Part shown: positions 4,497 to 11,404 of the stretch, in pieces
How positions within the stretch are numbered: position 1 is the stretch's first letter
Layout of the letters: each line of letters starts with the position of its first letter
Origin: Candidatus Thorarchaeota archaeon
GTDB lineage: Archaea; Asgardarchaeota; Thorarchaeia; Thorarchaeales; Thorarchaeaceae
DNA length: 11,404 bases
Assembly (NCBI GenBank): GCA_020355105.1
Contig: CP070658.1
Span: 775,912-787,315 of the forward strand
Direction of reading: 5' to 3'
Notes under the pieces: model-generated
Database searches by the model: none
What the model saw: the letters and a program-made list of their open reading frames with translations, nothing else
Told to the model about the DNA's origin: nothing
Program-made: the position numbers and the translations under genes

Positions 4497-5484
4497 AGCT
4501 CTGCGGTAGCGCCAAATCCACTATATCTTTGGCTGCCTCTCCTATCCTCAAGAGACTGTCAATCACGAAGAGTTCTGTGTGGGGTTCACCATCAGACTTG
4601 GACAGAACGTACTGTCTGGTCTTGCCTATGTCATCAATCAGCTCCCGTTCTGCCTCAATGACCGACACAACCTTTTCAGAGTCGAACTTGAAGAGATTCT
4701 CAACGGACTTGGATAACATATCTTTCACTTTGTCTACTATTGACTCCATTCTCTTTATGAAACTCGCAGCAGGCGCCTTGTCAGTGCGCCCGGCGATATC
4801 CACCGACAGATCTGCTATCCTTTCGATATACTGCGCGGCGAGACGAAGGTCAAGTGCCTCCACAGGGGCGATACTCATTATCTCAGACATCCGAGGATAC
4901 TGAACGGCAGAACGAAGCTCTCGCACAATCAAGAAGAAGAGCCTGTCGACCTCCTCATCACGCTGGATAACGTCCTCAGCAATGTCTTGAGTTCCTTCGA
5001 AATAGGCCGTGAGAGCGTCATTCAGCATCCTTGAGGCAATCAGGTTCATTCTCTTCATTGCCTTCCTTACCGGCAGCGTCGATGGGTCTACCAGACATCT
5101 AACCACAATCTCGTGTCCATCATCATGAGTTATTTCATCAGTGATCTCAAGGGCAACGAATCTGCTGATTATCTTCTTCAACTCCAGCCTCTGGCTACTC
5201 GTTATTGGCTCTCCACTTGCTATTCGAATCTCATCAAACCCCAACAGGTACTTGCTGGTAATCTCCCACCTAAGGTTGGCCTCAATCTGAACTGTGGTAG
5301 TCCTGGGCTCTCCGGCCTTCGGAAGCCGCGGATCTACAATTAGACAGCCGTCTTCACGCTCGGCAACAACAACGGTGTCCCCCTTGCCAAGCTCTTGCCT
5401 CAGAACCCAGTCTTTGGGGAGTATTATCAAGAACGAGCTGCCTTCCTCTCCACCAGTCTGCTGCAGTTTCCTGTACGTGACCAT
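4495..5484 (-). CDS. AbrB-domain PhoU-like regulator
   Basis: The protein is 329 aa from the ATG at 5484. That start is preferred over the upstream ATG at 5517 because GGTGGAG lies close before it and the conserved domain starts there. Residues about 1-52 (MVTYRKLQQTGG..SFLIILPKDWV...LGKGDTVVV) form a SpoVT/AbrB-type swapped-hairpin DNA-binding fold. The rest is helical, with two PhoU-like three-helix halves (about 110-200 and 215-325). Their acidic helices include EDVIQRDEEVDRLFFLIVRELR, the usual metal-binding ExxxD region. Archaeal proteins of this architecture are annotated as phosphate uptake regulators. No pst transporter genes are next to it; instead it precedes glmM, so its target could be sugar-phosphate or cell-surface metabolism. 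Confidence 0.82.
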   Translation of the reverse strand: MVTYRKLQQTGGEEGSSFLIILPKDWVLRQELGKGDTVVVAEREDGCLIVDPRLPKAGEPRTTTVQIEANLRWEITSKYLLGFDEIRIASGEPITSSQRLELKKIISRFVALEITDEITHDDGHEIVVRCLVDPSTLPVRKAMKRMNLIASRMLNDALTAYFEGTQDIAEDVIQRDEEVDRLFFLIVRELRSAVQYPRMSEIMSIAPVEALDLRLAAQYIERIADLSVDIAGRTDKAPAASFIKRMESIVDKVKDMLSKSVENLFKFDSEKVVSVIEAERELIDDIGKTRQYVLSKSDGEPHTELFVIDSLLRIGEAAKDIVDLALPQS

Positions 5485-5531
5485 TCTCTCCACCCAGGCT
5501 AGATGGCGCCAAATCACCGTTGAAATGCCCG

Positions 5532-5539
5532 CTTATTAC
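5532..5539 (-). promoter_or_regulatory. Possible TATA box for the AbrB-PhoU/glmM operon
   Basis: GTAATAAG on the minus strand. Normal spacing puts the transcript start near 5509, giving a short leader that includes the Shine-Dalgarno before ATG 5484. A second candidate, the near-palindromic TTTTAAAC at 5621-5628, would give a much longer leader. Confidence 0.4.
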
Positions 5540-5621
5540 ACTTCCCGCATCTTCTCCCATCCACAATCCGACGAAACTCTGAGGGTTAGCTCAGTTCTTC
5601 AAATCATGAATTTGGGCGATG

Positions 5622-5628
5622 TTTAAAA
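5622..5628 (+). promoter_or_regulatory. TATA-like box for the DP1 gene
   Basis: TTTAAAA is preceded by GGGCGATG. Usual spacing places the transcript start at about 5650, only a few bases before the TTG start at 5654, so the mRNA is probably leaderless or nearly so. This fits the lack of a Shine-Dalgarno. Confidence 0.5.
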
Positions 5629-5653
5629 CAGAAAACTACGACTGCGTCAGCGG

Positions 5654-7315
5654 TTGCCATTGACACAAGCTGACCGTCGAGCATTGTTGAAGAAGCTGAT
5701 AAAATCAGGCATTCAGATATCACCCGATGCACTTGACTTCCTTCTGGGCCTAGAGGCACCCATGTCAGTTGTGGACTCTTTAGTAGGTCAGCGCAATGCA
5801 TCAGCACACCCATCAGTCCTATCTCGTGAATACATCGCAGAATGGCTTACTGGAGAGAATGAGAAGAGGGACTCAACGCCCACTGTGACCCACATCGAGT
5901 CATTCTCCGAAGAGATCGAGCCCGAATCCGAGCCCCATCATATAGAAGCTGATCCACTGATTAGGATCATCAAGAATCCTACGTACGACACCGTAGGCTC
6001 CAAAGGAACCGTTGACGACTTCTTGGCTCTATTTAGAGACAGGTTCCATCGTATCAAGAGAATGTATGCAAGTCGGGTGGATACACATGATGCTCTATCT
6101 CCCGCTGCTATTGAGGCAAAACAAAAGGCGGCAGCAGGACGTCCGACAAGGGTTAGTGAAGGACAGCGAGCTCCCCGGCGCTCAAGCGTGAAGGTAATCG
6201 GGATTGTCAAGGAGAAGAGTGTTTCCAAGGCGCAGAATGTTGTTGTGAATATAGAAACGTGGGAGAAAAGGCTGAACAAGCATGATGAGGATGAAGAATA
6301 CAGCGTTGAGATAGTTGCAGTAATACCTACTGGTCAGAAGGGAGAGAAAGGTCAGCAGCTCTCTGAGAAGGCCAGTTCAGTCTTGCTAGATGAAGTCGTA
6401 TGCATATCGGGCTATCTAGACGAATACGGACGGATGATAGCAGATGACGTGATTCTCCCAGACATTCCCATGACTCGAGAGGTCGGAAGGGCCCAACGAG
6501 ATGTCTACGCAGCATTCATATCCGACATTCATTGCGGAAGTAGTGAGTTCCTGGAAGACGAGTTTGACCTCTTCATTGACTGGCTTGGGGGGCGGGACGT
6601 TGACAGTTCGGAGAAACAGATGGTCAATCAAATCAAATACCTCCTGATTGCAGGAGACCTTGTAGACGGGATTGGAGTATACCCCGAACAAAGGAGTGAC
6701 TTGGCAACACCGGACATTCATAATCAGTATGCAATACTTGCTGAGAAGCTGCGGAGAATCCCAGACGATGTTAAAATCCTCTGCATTCCCGGTAATCACG
6801 ACGCTGGCAGGCAGGCCCTCCCACGCCCTCCCATTGCTAAGGAGTTCGCAGGTTCTCTCTATAATCTGGGCGACCGCCTCATGATGTTTGGCGACCCGTG
6901 CCAGCTAATCATTGAGGGTGTCAACATAATAATGACACACGGTGACTCCCTCGATGATCTTGTAACAAGTATCCCCGGCGCCTCCTATGAGAAGCCAACC
7001 GTCCCCATGGCAGCCCTTCTTCGAAAGCGCCATCTTGCTCCAATCTACGGTGGCAAGACGGAGCTTGCTCCACTGCATAGGGACTGGATGGTGATTGACA
7101 CGCCCCCAGACTTGATTCACTTCGGCCACGCGCACCACAATGAAACAGATGCCTACCGGAGCGTTCAGATAATCAACTCCGGTACCTTTCAAGGACAGAC
7201 AGAATTCATGCGCAAGCAAGGCATCAAGCCCACACCAGGGATTGTGACCCTCATGAATCTAATGACTAGAAAACTTGAGGCCAGGGTCTTCTATAACTCT
7301 TCGCCCGGCTCTTAG
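5654..7315 (+). CDS. polB: DNA polymerase D small subunit DP1
   Basis: The protein is 553 aa, within the family range. An N-terminal helical segment (about 1-66) and an acidic linker lead to an OB-fold region (about 175-268), then a calcineurin-like phosphoesterase domain with all expected motifs: SDIHCG (D291, H293), AGDLVDG (D335), GNHD (N381, H382), THGD (H429) and GHAHH (H492, H494). In PolD the Mre11-like DP1 subunit carries the 3'-5' proofreading exonuclease and binds the large catalytic subunit DP2. The intact metal ligands suggest an active nuclease. It starts at TTG 5654; an in-frame stop at 5624 and the absence of ATG/GTG between leave little choice, although TTG 5660 is possible. 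It converges on orc1/cdc6 with 7 bp between stop codons. The DP2 gene is not in the window. Confidence 0.95.
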   Translation: MPLTQADRRALLKKLIKSGIQISPDALDFLLGLEAPMSVVDSLVGQRNASAHPSVLSREYIAEWLTGENEKRDSTPTVTHIESFSEEIEPESEPHHIEADPLIRIIKNPTYDTVGSKGTVDDFLALFRDRFHRIKRMYASRVDTHDALSPAAIEAKQKAAAGRPTRVSEGQRAPRRSSVKVIGIVKEKSVSKAQNVVVNIETWEKRLNKHDEDEEYSVEIVAVIPTGQKGEKGQQLSEKASSVLLDEVVCISGYLDEYGRMIADDVILPDIPMTREVGRAQRDVYAAFISDIHCGSSEFLEDEFDLFIDWLGGRDVDSSEKQMVNQIKYLLIAGDLVDGIGVYPEQRSDLATPDIHNQYAILAEKLRRIPDDVKILCIPGNHDAGRQALPRPPIAKEFAGSLYNLGDRLMMFGDPCQLIIEGVNIIMTHGDSLDDLVTSIPGASYEKPTVPMAALLRKRHLAPIYGGKTELAPLHRDWMVIDTPPDLIHFGHAHHNETDAYRSVQIINSGTFQGQTEFMRKQGIKPTPGIVTLMNLMTRKLEARVFYNSSPGS

Positions 7316-7322
7316 GGTCTAC

Positions 7323-8576
7323 TTACAGCACTTCTTCTGCAATCTTGCTTAGTCGAACGTCCTCGTCGAGTATCGCACCTATCTGCTGCTTGCTTACAGC
7401 TAGTCGAATCTTCTTAGTACGACCGTAGCGCCCTTTCGAGATGACCGTTGTGTTGATCAGTCCGAGCATGTCGAGCTCCGATATTAGGTCCGAGATACGT
7501 CTCTGAGTGAGTGTGTCTAGGGCCAATGACTCTGCAATCACAGAGTATACGTTGTAGCACTCGCCAGTGTAGATATCTCGTTGACCCTTGCTTGTCAAAG
7601 CATACACTGAGAAGAGTACCGCCTTGGACTGGAGTGGCAAGGTCTTCACAGCCTCTGTGATTGTGTCCCTCTCGATGATCTTCTGAGCCTCTCGCACGTG
7701 TCCTTGTGTCACCTTCTCGTCACCATTGCGCTCAGCAAGTTCGCCAGCTGTTCTCAGTAGGTCGAGTGCTCTTCTGGCATCACCATGTTCCTGAGCAGCA
7801 AGTGCTCCAACCAGATTGATGACTCCCTCTTCACCTATGGCACTCTTATTGAAAGCGATGTTCACCCTCTGTTGCAGAATTCCTTTGAGTTCAACAGCAT
7901 TGTATGGTGCAAAGATGACCTCTTCTTCCCCCAGAGTCGATAGAACCCTTGGATCCAGCATCTCCTTGAACTTCAAGTCATTACTTATTCCGATTATTGA
8001 GATTCGACTGTTGTCTAGTTCTCCATTCATCCGAGTCAAGCCATAGAGGATGTCGTTGCCTTGGCTGACATCCCGTCTCACAAGAGAATCCACCTCATCG
8101 AGCACAACCACCATTATGTTGGAATCTGAGTCAAGCTTCTTCTTGAAGATGGACCTGATCTCATCAGTGGGCAAGCCTGTGAAGGGCACTTCGGATCCAT
8201 CTGGCATCTTCGCATCAATGTCCTCACACAGTTGACGCAACACTCTGTAGTTAGTACCCACGATACGGCAATTGACATAGGCCGCCAGCGGATGACTCAC
8301 TCTGCTCTCTTTTGCTTTCTTGACAAGCAAATCCAAGACATAGCGGGCAACCACCGTCTTGCCAGTTCCCGTCTTTCCATAGCATAAGATGTTCGATGGT
8401 GGTGCACCACGGAGTGCGGGGCCTAGAATGGCTCCGATCCGATTCATCTGTTCATCACGGTACGGCAGGTCGTCAGGGACATATGTTGGCCGAAGCGCGT
8501 TTCTGTCCCTGAAGATGGCCTGTCCCTGAAGAAACTTATCGAACAGTTTGTCAAGCGGCTTCTCCATTGCCTCCAC
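7323..8576 (-). CDS. cdc6: Orc1/Cdc6 replication initiator
   Basis: The protein is 417 aa, typical for archaeal Orc1/Cdc6. The AAA+ module has Walker A GKTGTGKT (67-74), Walker B VVVLDE (156-161), a sensor-1 Asn in GISND (about N199) and sensor-2 GDARRA (265-270). The C-terminal part (about 310-417) is the winged-helix DNA-binding domain with the Arg/Lys-rich wing SKGRYGRTKKIRL. The protein binds origin recognition boxes, bends origin DNA and recruits the MCM helicase in an ATP-dependent way. The start is GTG at 8576; an ATG three codons later (8567) is an alternative. ORB-like dyads lie 25-65 bp upstream, so autoregulation and an adjacent origin are both plausible. DP1 as neighbour recalls the cdc6-DP1 association of several euryarchaea. 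Confidence 0.95.
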   Translation of the reverse strand: MEAMEKPLDKLFDKFLQGQAIFRDRNALRPTYVPDDLPYRDEQMNRIGAILGPALRGAPPSNILCYGKTGTGKTVVARYVLDLLVKKAKESRVSHPLAAYVNCRIVGTNYRVLRQLCEDIDAKMPDGSEVPFTGLPTDEIRSIFKKKLDSDSNIMVVVLDEVDSLVRRDVSQGNDILYGLTRMNGELDNSRISIIGISNDLKFKEMLDPRVLSTLGEEEVIFAPYNAVELKGILQQRVNIAFNKSAIGEEGVINLVGALAAQEHGDARRALDLLRTAGELAERNGDEKVTQGHVREAQKIIERDTITEAVKTLPLQSKAVLFSVYALTSKGQRDIYTGECYNVYSVIAESLALDTLTQRRISDLISELDMLGLINTTVISKGRYGRTKKIRLAVSKQQIGAILDEDVRLSKIAEEVL

Positions 8577-8600
8577 GTCTCCATCCGAAAGTCAGGCGAG

Positions 8601-8641
8601 TTCCACTGGATTTCCATTGGAACCTATGGAGCATATGGAAC
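8601..8641. promoter_or_regulatory. Tandem ORB-like boxes: candidate oriC or Orc1 operator
   Basis: On the minus strand TTCCAATGGAAA (8622-8611) is followed directly by TCCAGTGGAA (8610-8601). Both match the archaeal mini-ORB dyad TTCCANTGGAAAC closely. On the + side, TATGGAGCATATGGAAC (8625-8641) looks like further degenerate half-sites. The boxes lie in the 182-bp spacer directly upstream of orc1/cdc6. No obvious AT-rich unwinding element or long G-tract is seen, so the site may be a small origin or only an autoregulatory operator. Confidence 0.6.
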
Positions 8642-8758
8642 AAATCCTAGTGTTAAAGGTACGTATTATCTGAACTCGCTGGTAGCACGAGTCCGCAGCA
8701 TTCATCTAGGAATTCCATTAGGGCAGAGAGCGTATCCTGTATTGAGAGTGCTAAAGAT

Positions 8759-9388
8759 TTGCGTCTGAGAGACCTAGAGATCGCACTACAATCTATAGAA
8801 CGCATTGATGAGCATGACGTATCATTGGAACAGTACCCCACACCTGCCACCATAGCAGCCTCAGTTCTCTACGCTGCACAAATGGAACACAATGACATTG
8901 CTGGCAAGACAATCTGTGATCTTGGATGCGGCGATGGTATCTTTGCTATTGGAGCGGCACTTCTGGGGGCAGAACGTGCTATTGGCATTGATGTGCAATC
9001 CAAAGCCTTAAAGGTCTCTCAAAGGAATTCAGTCGCACTCGGGACTGACGACACGACAGACTGGGTCCTAGGGGATGTTTCCTCGTTTGAAGTGAGAGGG
9101 CCCTTAGACACTGTGGTGACAAACCCCCCTTTCGGTGTCAAGAAGAGAGGTGCGGACCTGAGGTTCCTACGGAAGGCAGTCCAAATCGCGAGGACTACAT
9201 ACAGCATGCATGTCGCGGGCGATAAGAACAGAGCCTTCCTCAGAAATGCAATCGAAGACCTTGGAGGAAAAGTGGCACAGGTCGAGACTTTCGAGTTTCC
9301 GATAGATAGAATCTATGACTTTCACAAGAAGCCCAGACATCTGATTGGAGTGGACCTTTACCGCATACGTAATGAAGAGTGTGAATGA
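8759..9388 (+). CDS. METTL5-like RNA N6-adenine methyltransferase
   Basis: The protein is 209 aa with a Rossmann-fold methyltransferase core. LEQYPTPA (23-30) is the family's N-terminal signature, SAM-binding motif I is DLGCGDG (54-60), acidic motif II is GIDVQ (76-80), and the catalytic NPPF is at 122-125, which indicates amino-group methylation of adenine in nucleic acid. It matches the archaeal family (COG2263-type) related to METTL5, which in eukaryotes makes m6A in 18S rRNA with TRMT112. The rRNA target here is inference. The TTG start is the only start codon after the in-frame stop at 8654, and RDLEIAL after it is the conserved family N-terminus. It is first in a string of five + strand genes and ends 1 nt before csl4. 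Confidence 0.9.
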   Translation: MRLRDLEIALQSIERIDEHDVSLEQYPTPATIAASVLYAAQMEHNDIAGKTICDLGCGDGIFAIGAALLGAERAIGIDVQSKALKVSQRNSVALGTDDTTDWVLGDVSSFEVRGPLDTVVTNPPFGVKKRGADLRFLRKAVQIARTTYSMHVAGDKNRAFLRNAIEDLGGKVAQVETFEFPIDRIYDFHKKPRHLIGVDLYRIRNEECE

Positions 9389-9389
9389 A

Positions 9390-10139
9390 ATGGCTGATGT
9401 TAAGACTGGTGACGTTGTGGTACCCGGAGACCAGCTCTGTGTGATTGAGGAACTTACTCCGGACTTCGGCACCTATGAGAGAGATGGAGTTGTATATGCA
9501 GCCACATCGGGGGGAGTCGCGATTGACTTGAAGGCACGGAGCATAAGAGTACTGGCGGCTGACGGCACAATGAAGCTAGCACTCCCTGTCAAAGGTGATA
9601 TTCTGATGGGACAGGTGGTGAATGCGTACGAGCAGCGTGCCGAAGTCAGCATCGTGAAACGGAATGGTAAGGACGTATACAGTCCTTTTGCTGCAGAAAT
9701 CCACATCAGCAACGTGACACGCCGTTTTGTTAGGTCCATGGGCAACGTAATCCGAGAGGGCGACATCGTACGAGGTATTGCCCTGAACTCACATGAGATC
9801 CCTGTCGACATCAGTCTTGTCGGTCCTGAGCTGGGCGTCTTGCGTGCGAAGTGTGTGAAATGCGGCTATGATTTGACGCTTACTAGCAACAACAACATGT
9901 TCTGTCTACGTTGCGAGAATCGAGAAACGCGTGAAGTAGCACGGGACTATGGTGTGATGTTTGGCATTGAGCCCAGAAAGGACCTTGCACCTCGTAGAAG
10001 ATCATACGATGACAGGCGGCGAGATGGAGAAAGTCGGTCCTATGACCGTCGAGATAGAAGGTCCGGGTCCAGACGTTATGGTGAAGATCGCGGTGACAGA
10101 AGCCGCGCTGGAAGAGGTAGAGGCAGGAGGCGAGAGTAG
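9390..10139 (+). CDS. csl4: Exosome subunit Csl4 with an Arg-rich C-terminal tail
   Basis: The protein is 249 aa from ATG 9390. In-frame ATGs at 9372 and 9345 overlap the methyltransferase gene, and this start leaves 1 nt after its stop. The N-terminal domain (about 1-62: VVVPGDQL..E...GTYERDGVVYA) is followed by an S1 RNA-binding domain (about 66-145, KGDILMGQV...) and a zinc ribbon with C155, C158, C172 and C175. Csl4 caps the archaeal Rrp41/Rrp42 ring and selects RNA substrates for 3'-5' decay or tailing. The normal protein ends soon after the ribbon. This one has about 54 extra residues (196-249), nearly half Arg with Asp, Ser, Tyr and Gly (RDRRSGSRRYG, GRGRGRRRE), predicted disordered and RNA-binding. 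Rpo11 starts 1 nt after its stop. Confidence 0.93.
   Translation: MADVKTGDVVVPGDQLCVIEELTPDFGTYERDGVVYAATSGGVAIDLKARSIRVLAADGTMKLALPVKGDILMGQVVNAYEQRAEVSIVKRNGKDVYSPFAAEIHISNVTRRFVRSMGNVIREGDIVRGIALNSHEIPVDISLVGPELGVLRAKCVKCGYDLTLTSNNNMFCLRCENRETREVARDYGVMFGIEPRKDLAPRRRSYDDRRRDGESRSYDRRDRRSGSRRYGEDRGDRSRAGRGRGRRRE
10125..10130 (+). promoter_or_regulatory. Ribosome binding site AGGAGG for the rpo11 GTG start
   Basis: AGGAGG lies 10 nt before GTG 10141, within the last codons of csl4. It supports the GTG start and a translationally coupled csl4-rpo11 pair. Confidence 0.55.
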
Positions 10140-10140
10140 A

Positions 10141-10431
10141 GTGAAGCCTAAGGTATTGGAGCATGAACGATATGAGCTGAGGATTGAGTTTCAGGGAGAA
10201 GACCACGGGTTCTGCAACTTGCTGCGCAGGACTCTTCTAGAGGAGCCTGCAGTTGAGTTTGCTGGCTACCACCTAGAACACCCTCTCTTGGCCAGCCCGG
10301 TTGTCACTTTGAAGACCAAGAAGCGCATGGCCACCGTGGTGCTTCGTGAGGCCCTTGAGAAGATACTTGCTAGAACCGAGGAGTTCCGCAAGGGTTTCAG
10401 TCAGACTCTATCAGATCATAGCATTGGTTAG
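10141..10431 (+). CDS. rpo11: RNA polymerase subunit Rpo11 (RpoL)
   Basis: The protein is 96 aa, the normal size. The signature LRIEFQGEDHGFCNLLRRTLLEE...VEFAGYHLEHPLLASPVVTLKT is the Rpo11/RpoL dimerisation domain, which pairs with Rpo3 to start RNA polymerase assembly, equivalent to bacterial alpha NTD and eukaryotic Rpb11/AC19. The GTG start gives VKPKVLEHERYELRIEF, the conserved N-terminus. The frame is open further upstream, but that part overlaps the csl4 Arg tail and shows no Rpo11 similarity. It is followed after 38 nt by an RNase III-fold gene. Confidence 0.94.
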   Translation: MKPKVLEHERYELRIEFQGEDHGFCNLLRRTLLEEPAVEFAGYHLEHPLLASPVVTLKTKKRMATVVLREALEKILARTEEFRKGFSQTLSDHSIG

Positions 10432-10469
10432 ACTCATTGAGGACAAGACCAACAGTCTGGTGACTCATT

Positions 10470-10886
10470 ATGTGGAAGTTTATCAAGAAGCATCAGAATA
10501 TTGCAGACATAATGAGGGACAAGGGGCTGGCAAAGGTTGGTGATGGCCTAGTCAATCTGTGCTACTCGCTTGCAAAGTCCGAGGTACTTGGAGAGGCCAC
10601 TGGCGAGAAGGTACGAGACAGTGTACTTGCACGTGCGCTGCGTGCTACTCCCATCTATAGTCACATCTCTCGAAGGACCGATACCGGAGCGGCCGCTGAT
10701 GCATTTGAGGCAATTGTAGCGTATTTGTGGTTGACCGAAAAGACAACTACAGAAACTCTAGTTTCCTCTCTTGTGGAGAGATTGGACATTCATTCCGAGA
10801 TGAACAGGACGCAGGAGAGTGAGGTAGCAGTAGAGGCCTTCCAAAACATGTTGGAAGGTCTAATTGACCTTCTTCCTGACTCGTAG
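10470..10886 (+). CDS. Archaeal RNase III-fold protein
   Basis: The protein is 138 aa and mainly helical. KVGDGLVNLCYSLAKSEVLG (about 22-41) and GAAADAFEAIVAYLWL (about 73-88) correspond to the two conserved helices of the RNase III endonuclease fold, with GDxLVNL and DxFEAxxAxxWL standing in for the GDAVL and DxFEA motifs. There is no dsRNA-binding domain. This is the small archaeal 'ribonuclease III family' type (Pfam Ribonuclease III archaeal-like). Some acidic residues remain, but cleavage activity is uncertain. The start ATG 10470 has GGTGA about 6 nt upstream. Its place between rpo11 and TFS, behind csl4, suggests a role in RNA processing or decay. Confidence 0.75.
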   Translation: MWKFIKKHQNIADIMRDKGLAKVGDGLVNLCYSLAKSEVLGEATGEKVRDSVLARALRATPIYSHISRRTDTGAAADAFEAIVAYLWLTEKTTTETLVSSLVERLDIHSEMNRTQESEVAVEAFQNMLEGLIDLLPDS

Positions 10887-10980
10887 GAACAGTCTACTGT
10901 ACCAGCAAGGACTAGATGTTGTTCAGCAAGCCTTAATTTGAGAGAGATTAGCAAAATCGAGAATCCCGGAGTACTGTGAA

Positions 10981-11310
10981 ATGGAATTCTGTGACAAATG
11001 CGGTGCTATGATGATACCATCATCAGATGAAGACGGCTCCCGTTTCCTGAAATGCAGAAGCTGTGGTCACAAGAAGAAGCTGAAGGGCAAACTCACAGTT
11101 TCTCATAGAATTGAGAAGACACCCCGTGATAAGATAGTCGTGGTTGAGGATGACTCAATTCCTATGCCCGTCACAAAAGCCATCTGTCCAAAATGTGGAA
11201 ACAATGATGCATACTACTGGACGGTTCAGACTCGACGGGGAGACGAAGGTGCGACCGAGTTCTACAGATGTACGGAGTGCAAACACACTTGGCGAAACTA
11301 CGGTGGCTAG
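10981..11310 (+). CDS. tfs: Transcription factor S (TFS), RNA polymerase cleavage factor
   Basis: The protein is 109 aa, the family norm. The N-terminal zinc ribbon has C4, C7, C25 and C28. The C-terminal TFIIS-like ribbon has C69, C72, C97 and C100, with the acidic hairpin RRGDEG (D88, E89), the pair that reaches into the polymerase secondary channel to stimulate RNA cleavage in backtracked complexes. The sequence around it (YYWTVQTRR...TEFYRCTECKHTWR) is diagnostic. The intact DE pair indicates a true cleavage factor rather than an inhibitory paralogue. Start ATG 10981 has GGAG 9 nt upstream. A 94-bp spacer separates it from the RNase III-fold gene, so it may have its own promoter (AT-rich around 10930-10935). 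It is last in the gene string. Confidence 0.95.
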   Translation: MEFCDKCGAMMIPSSDEDGSRFLKCRSCGHKKKLKGKLTVSHRIEKTPRDKIVVVEDDSIPMPVTKAICPKCGNNDAYYWTVQTRRGDEGATEFYRCTECKHTWRNYGG

Positions 11311-11404
11311 ACTCCTTGAGCAGTAGAGGCACGCCAGCGAGACTAACACATTTAAGACTCGGACATGTTGCCACTACAGGACTTAATATCGGACTCCGTC
11401 CGAA

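Noticed and set aside
5485..5517. Longer N-terminus for the AbrB-PhoU protein (MIWRHLAWVER)
   Set aside because: The extra residues lack similarity to the AbrB domain, and the better Shine-Dalgarno precedes ATG 5484.
9961..10140. In-frame upstream extension of rpo11 (60 extra codons)
   Set aside because: It overlaps the csl4 Arg-rich tail in another frame, has no Rpo11 similarity, and a GTG with AGGAGG gives the normal length.
1..11404. CRISPR array, rRNA or insertion sequence
   Set aside because: No regularly spaced repeats, no rRNA-like conserved stretches and no transposase motifs were seen on either strand.

Overview
The window is archaeal. It carries a PolD small subunit (DP1), Orc1/Cdc6, a Csl4 exosome subunit, RNA polymerase Rpo11, TFS, and tRNA genes with bulge-helix-bulge (BHB) introns. 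TATA-like boxes sit about 25 nt upstream of tRNA 5' ends, and several genes use TTG or GTG starts behind strong Shine-Dalgarno sequences. DP1 rules out a typical crenarchaeon. The moderate GC content and the Arg-rich tail on Csl4 would suit an Asgard (Thorarchaeia-like) or euryarchaeal lineage, but that placement is inference.

Left part (1-3100), the accessory region: the C-terminal part of a surface membrane protein; tRNA-Leu(CAG) with an intron between the anticodon stem and the variable arm; a small DsrE-like protein; then an unusual tRNA-Ser neighbourhood. In order, this holds a promoter-bearing 5' fragment of a tRNA-Ser(CGA) gene on the + strand (1239-1275), a converging gene for a protein with three helix-turn-helix segments and two HNH-like modules (1301-2518, preceded by an in-frame 28-codon leader ending in UGA), a complete tRNA-Ser(CGA) on the - strand with two introns at 37/38 and 59/60 (2692-2825), and a + strand near-copy of the tRNA-Ser 3' end (3076-3098) inside a 57-codon membrane-protein ORF. 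The two + strand fragments resemble exon 1 and exon 3 of a second tRNA-Ser that enclose the HNH gene and the intact tRNA. This is the most unusual structure in the window, and its explanation is open.

Middle (2927-5620): a leftward operon of an AbrB-PhoU protein, a GlmM/phosphomannomutase-family enzyme with an atypical sugar-binding loop, and the 57-aa membrane protein.

Right part (5620-11310), the core information-processing region: DP1 (+) converges on orc1/cdc6 (-), with 7 bp between stop codons. The orc1/cdc6 upstream region holds tandem ORB-like dyads, so it may be a replication origin and/or an Orc1 autoregulatory site. A rightward gene string follows: METTL5-like methyltransferase, csl4, rpo11, an RNase III-fold protein and TFS. 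It links RNA modification, RNA decay and transcription. The first three genes are separated by single nucleotides.

No CRISPR array, rRNA or recognisable insertion sequence was seen. The last 94 bp hold no gene, only AT-rich promoter-like stretches. No gene-free stretch exceeds 300 bp.
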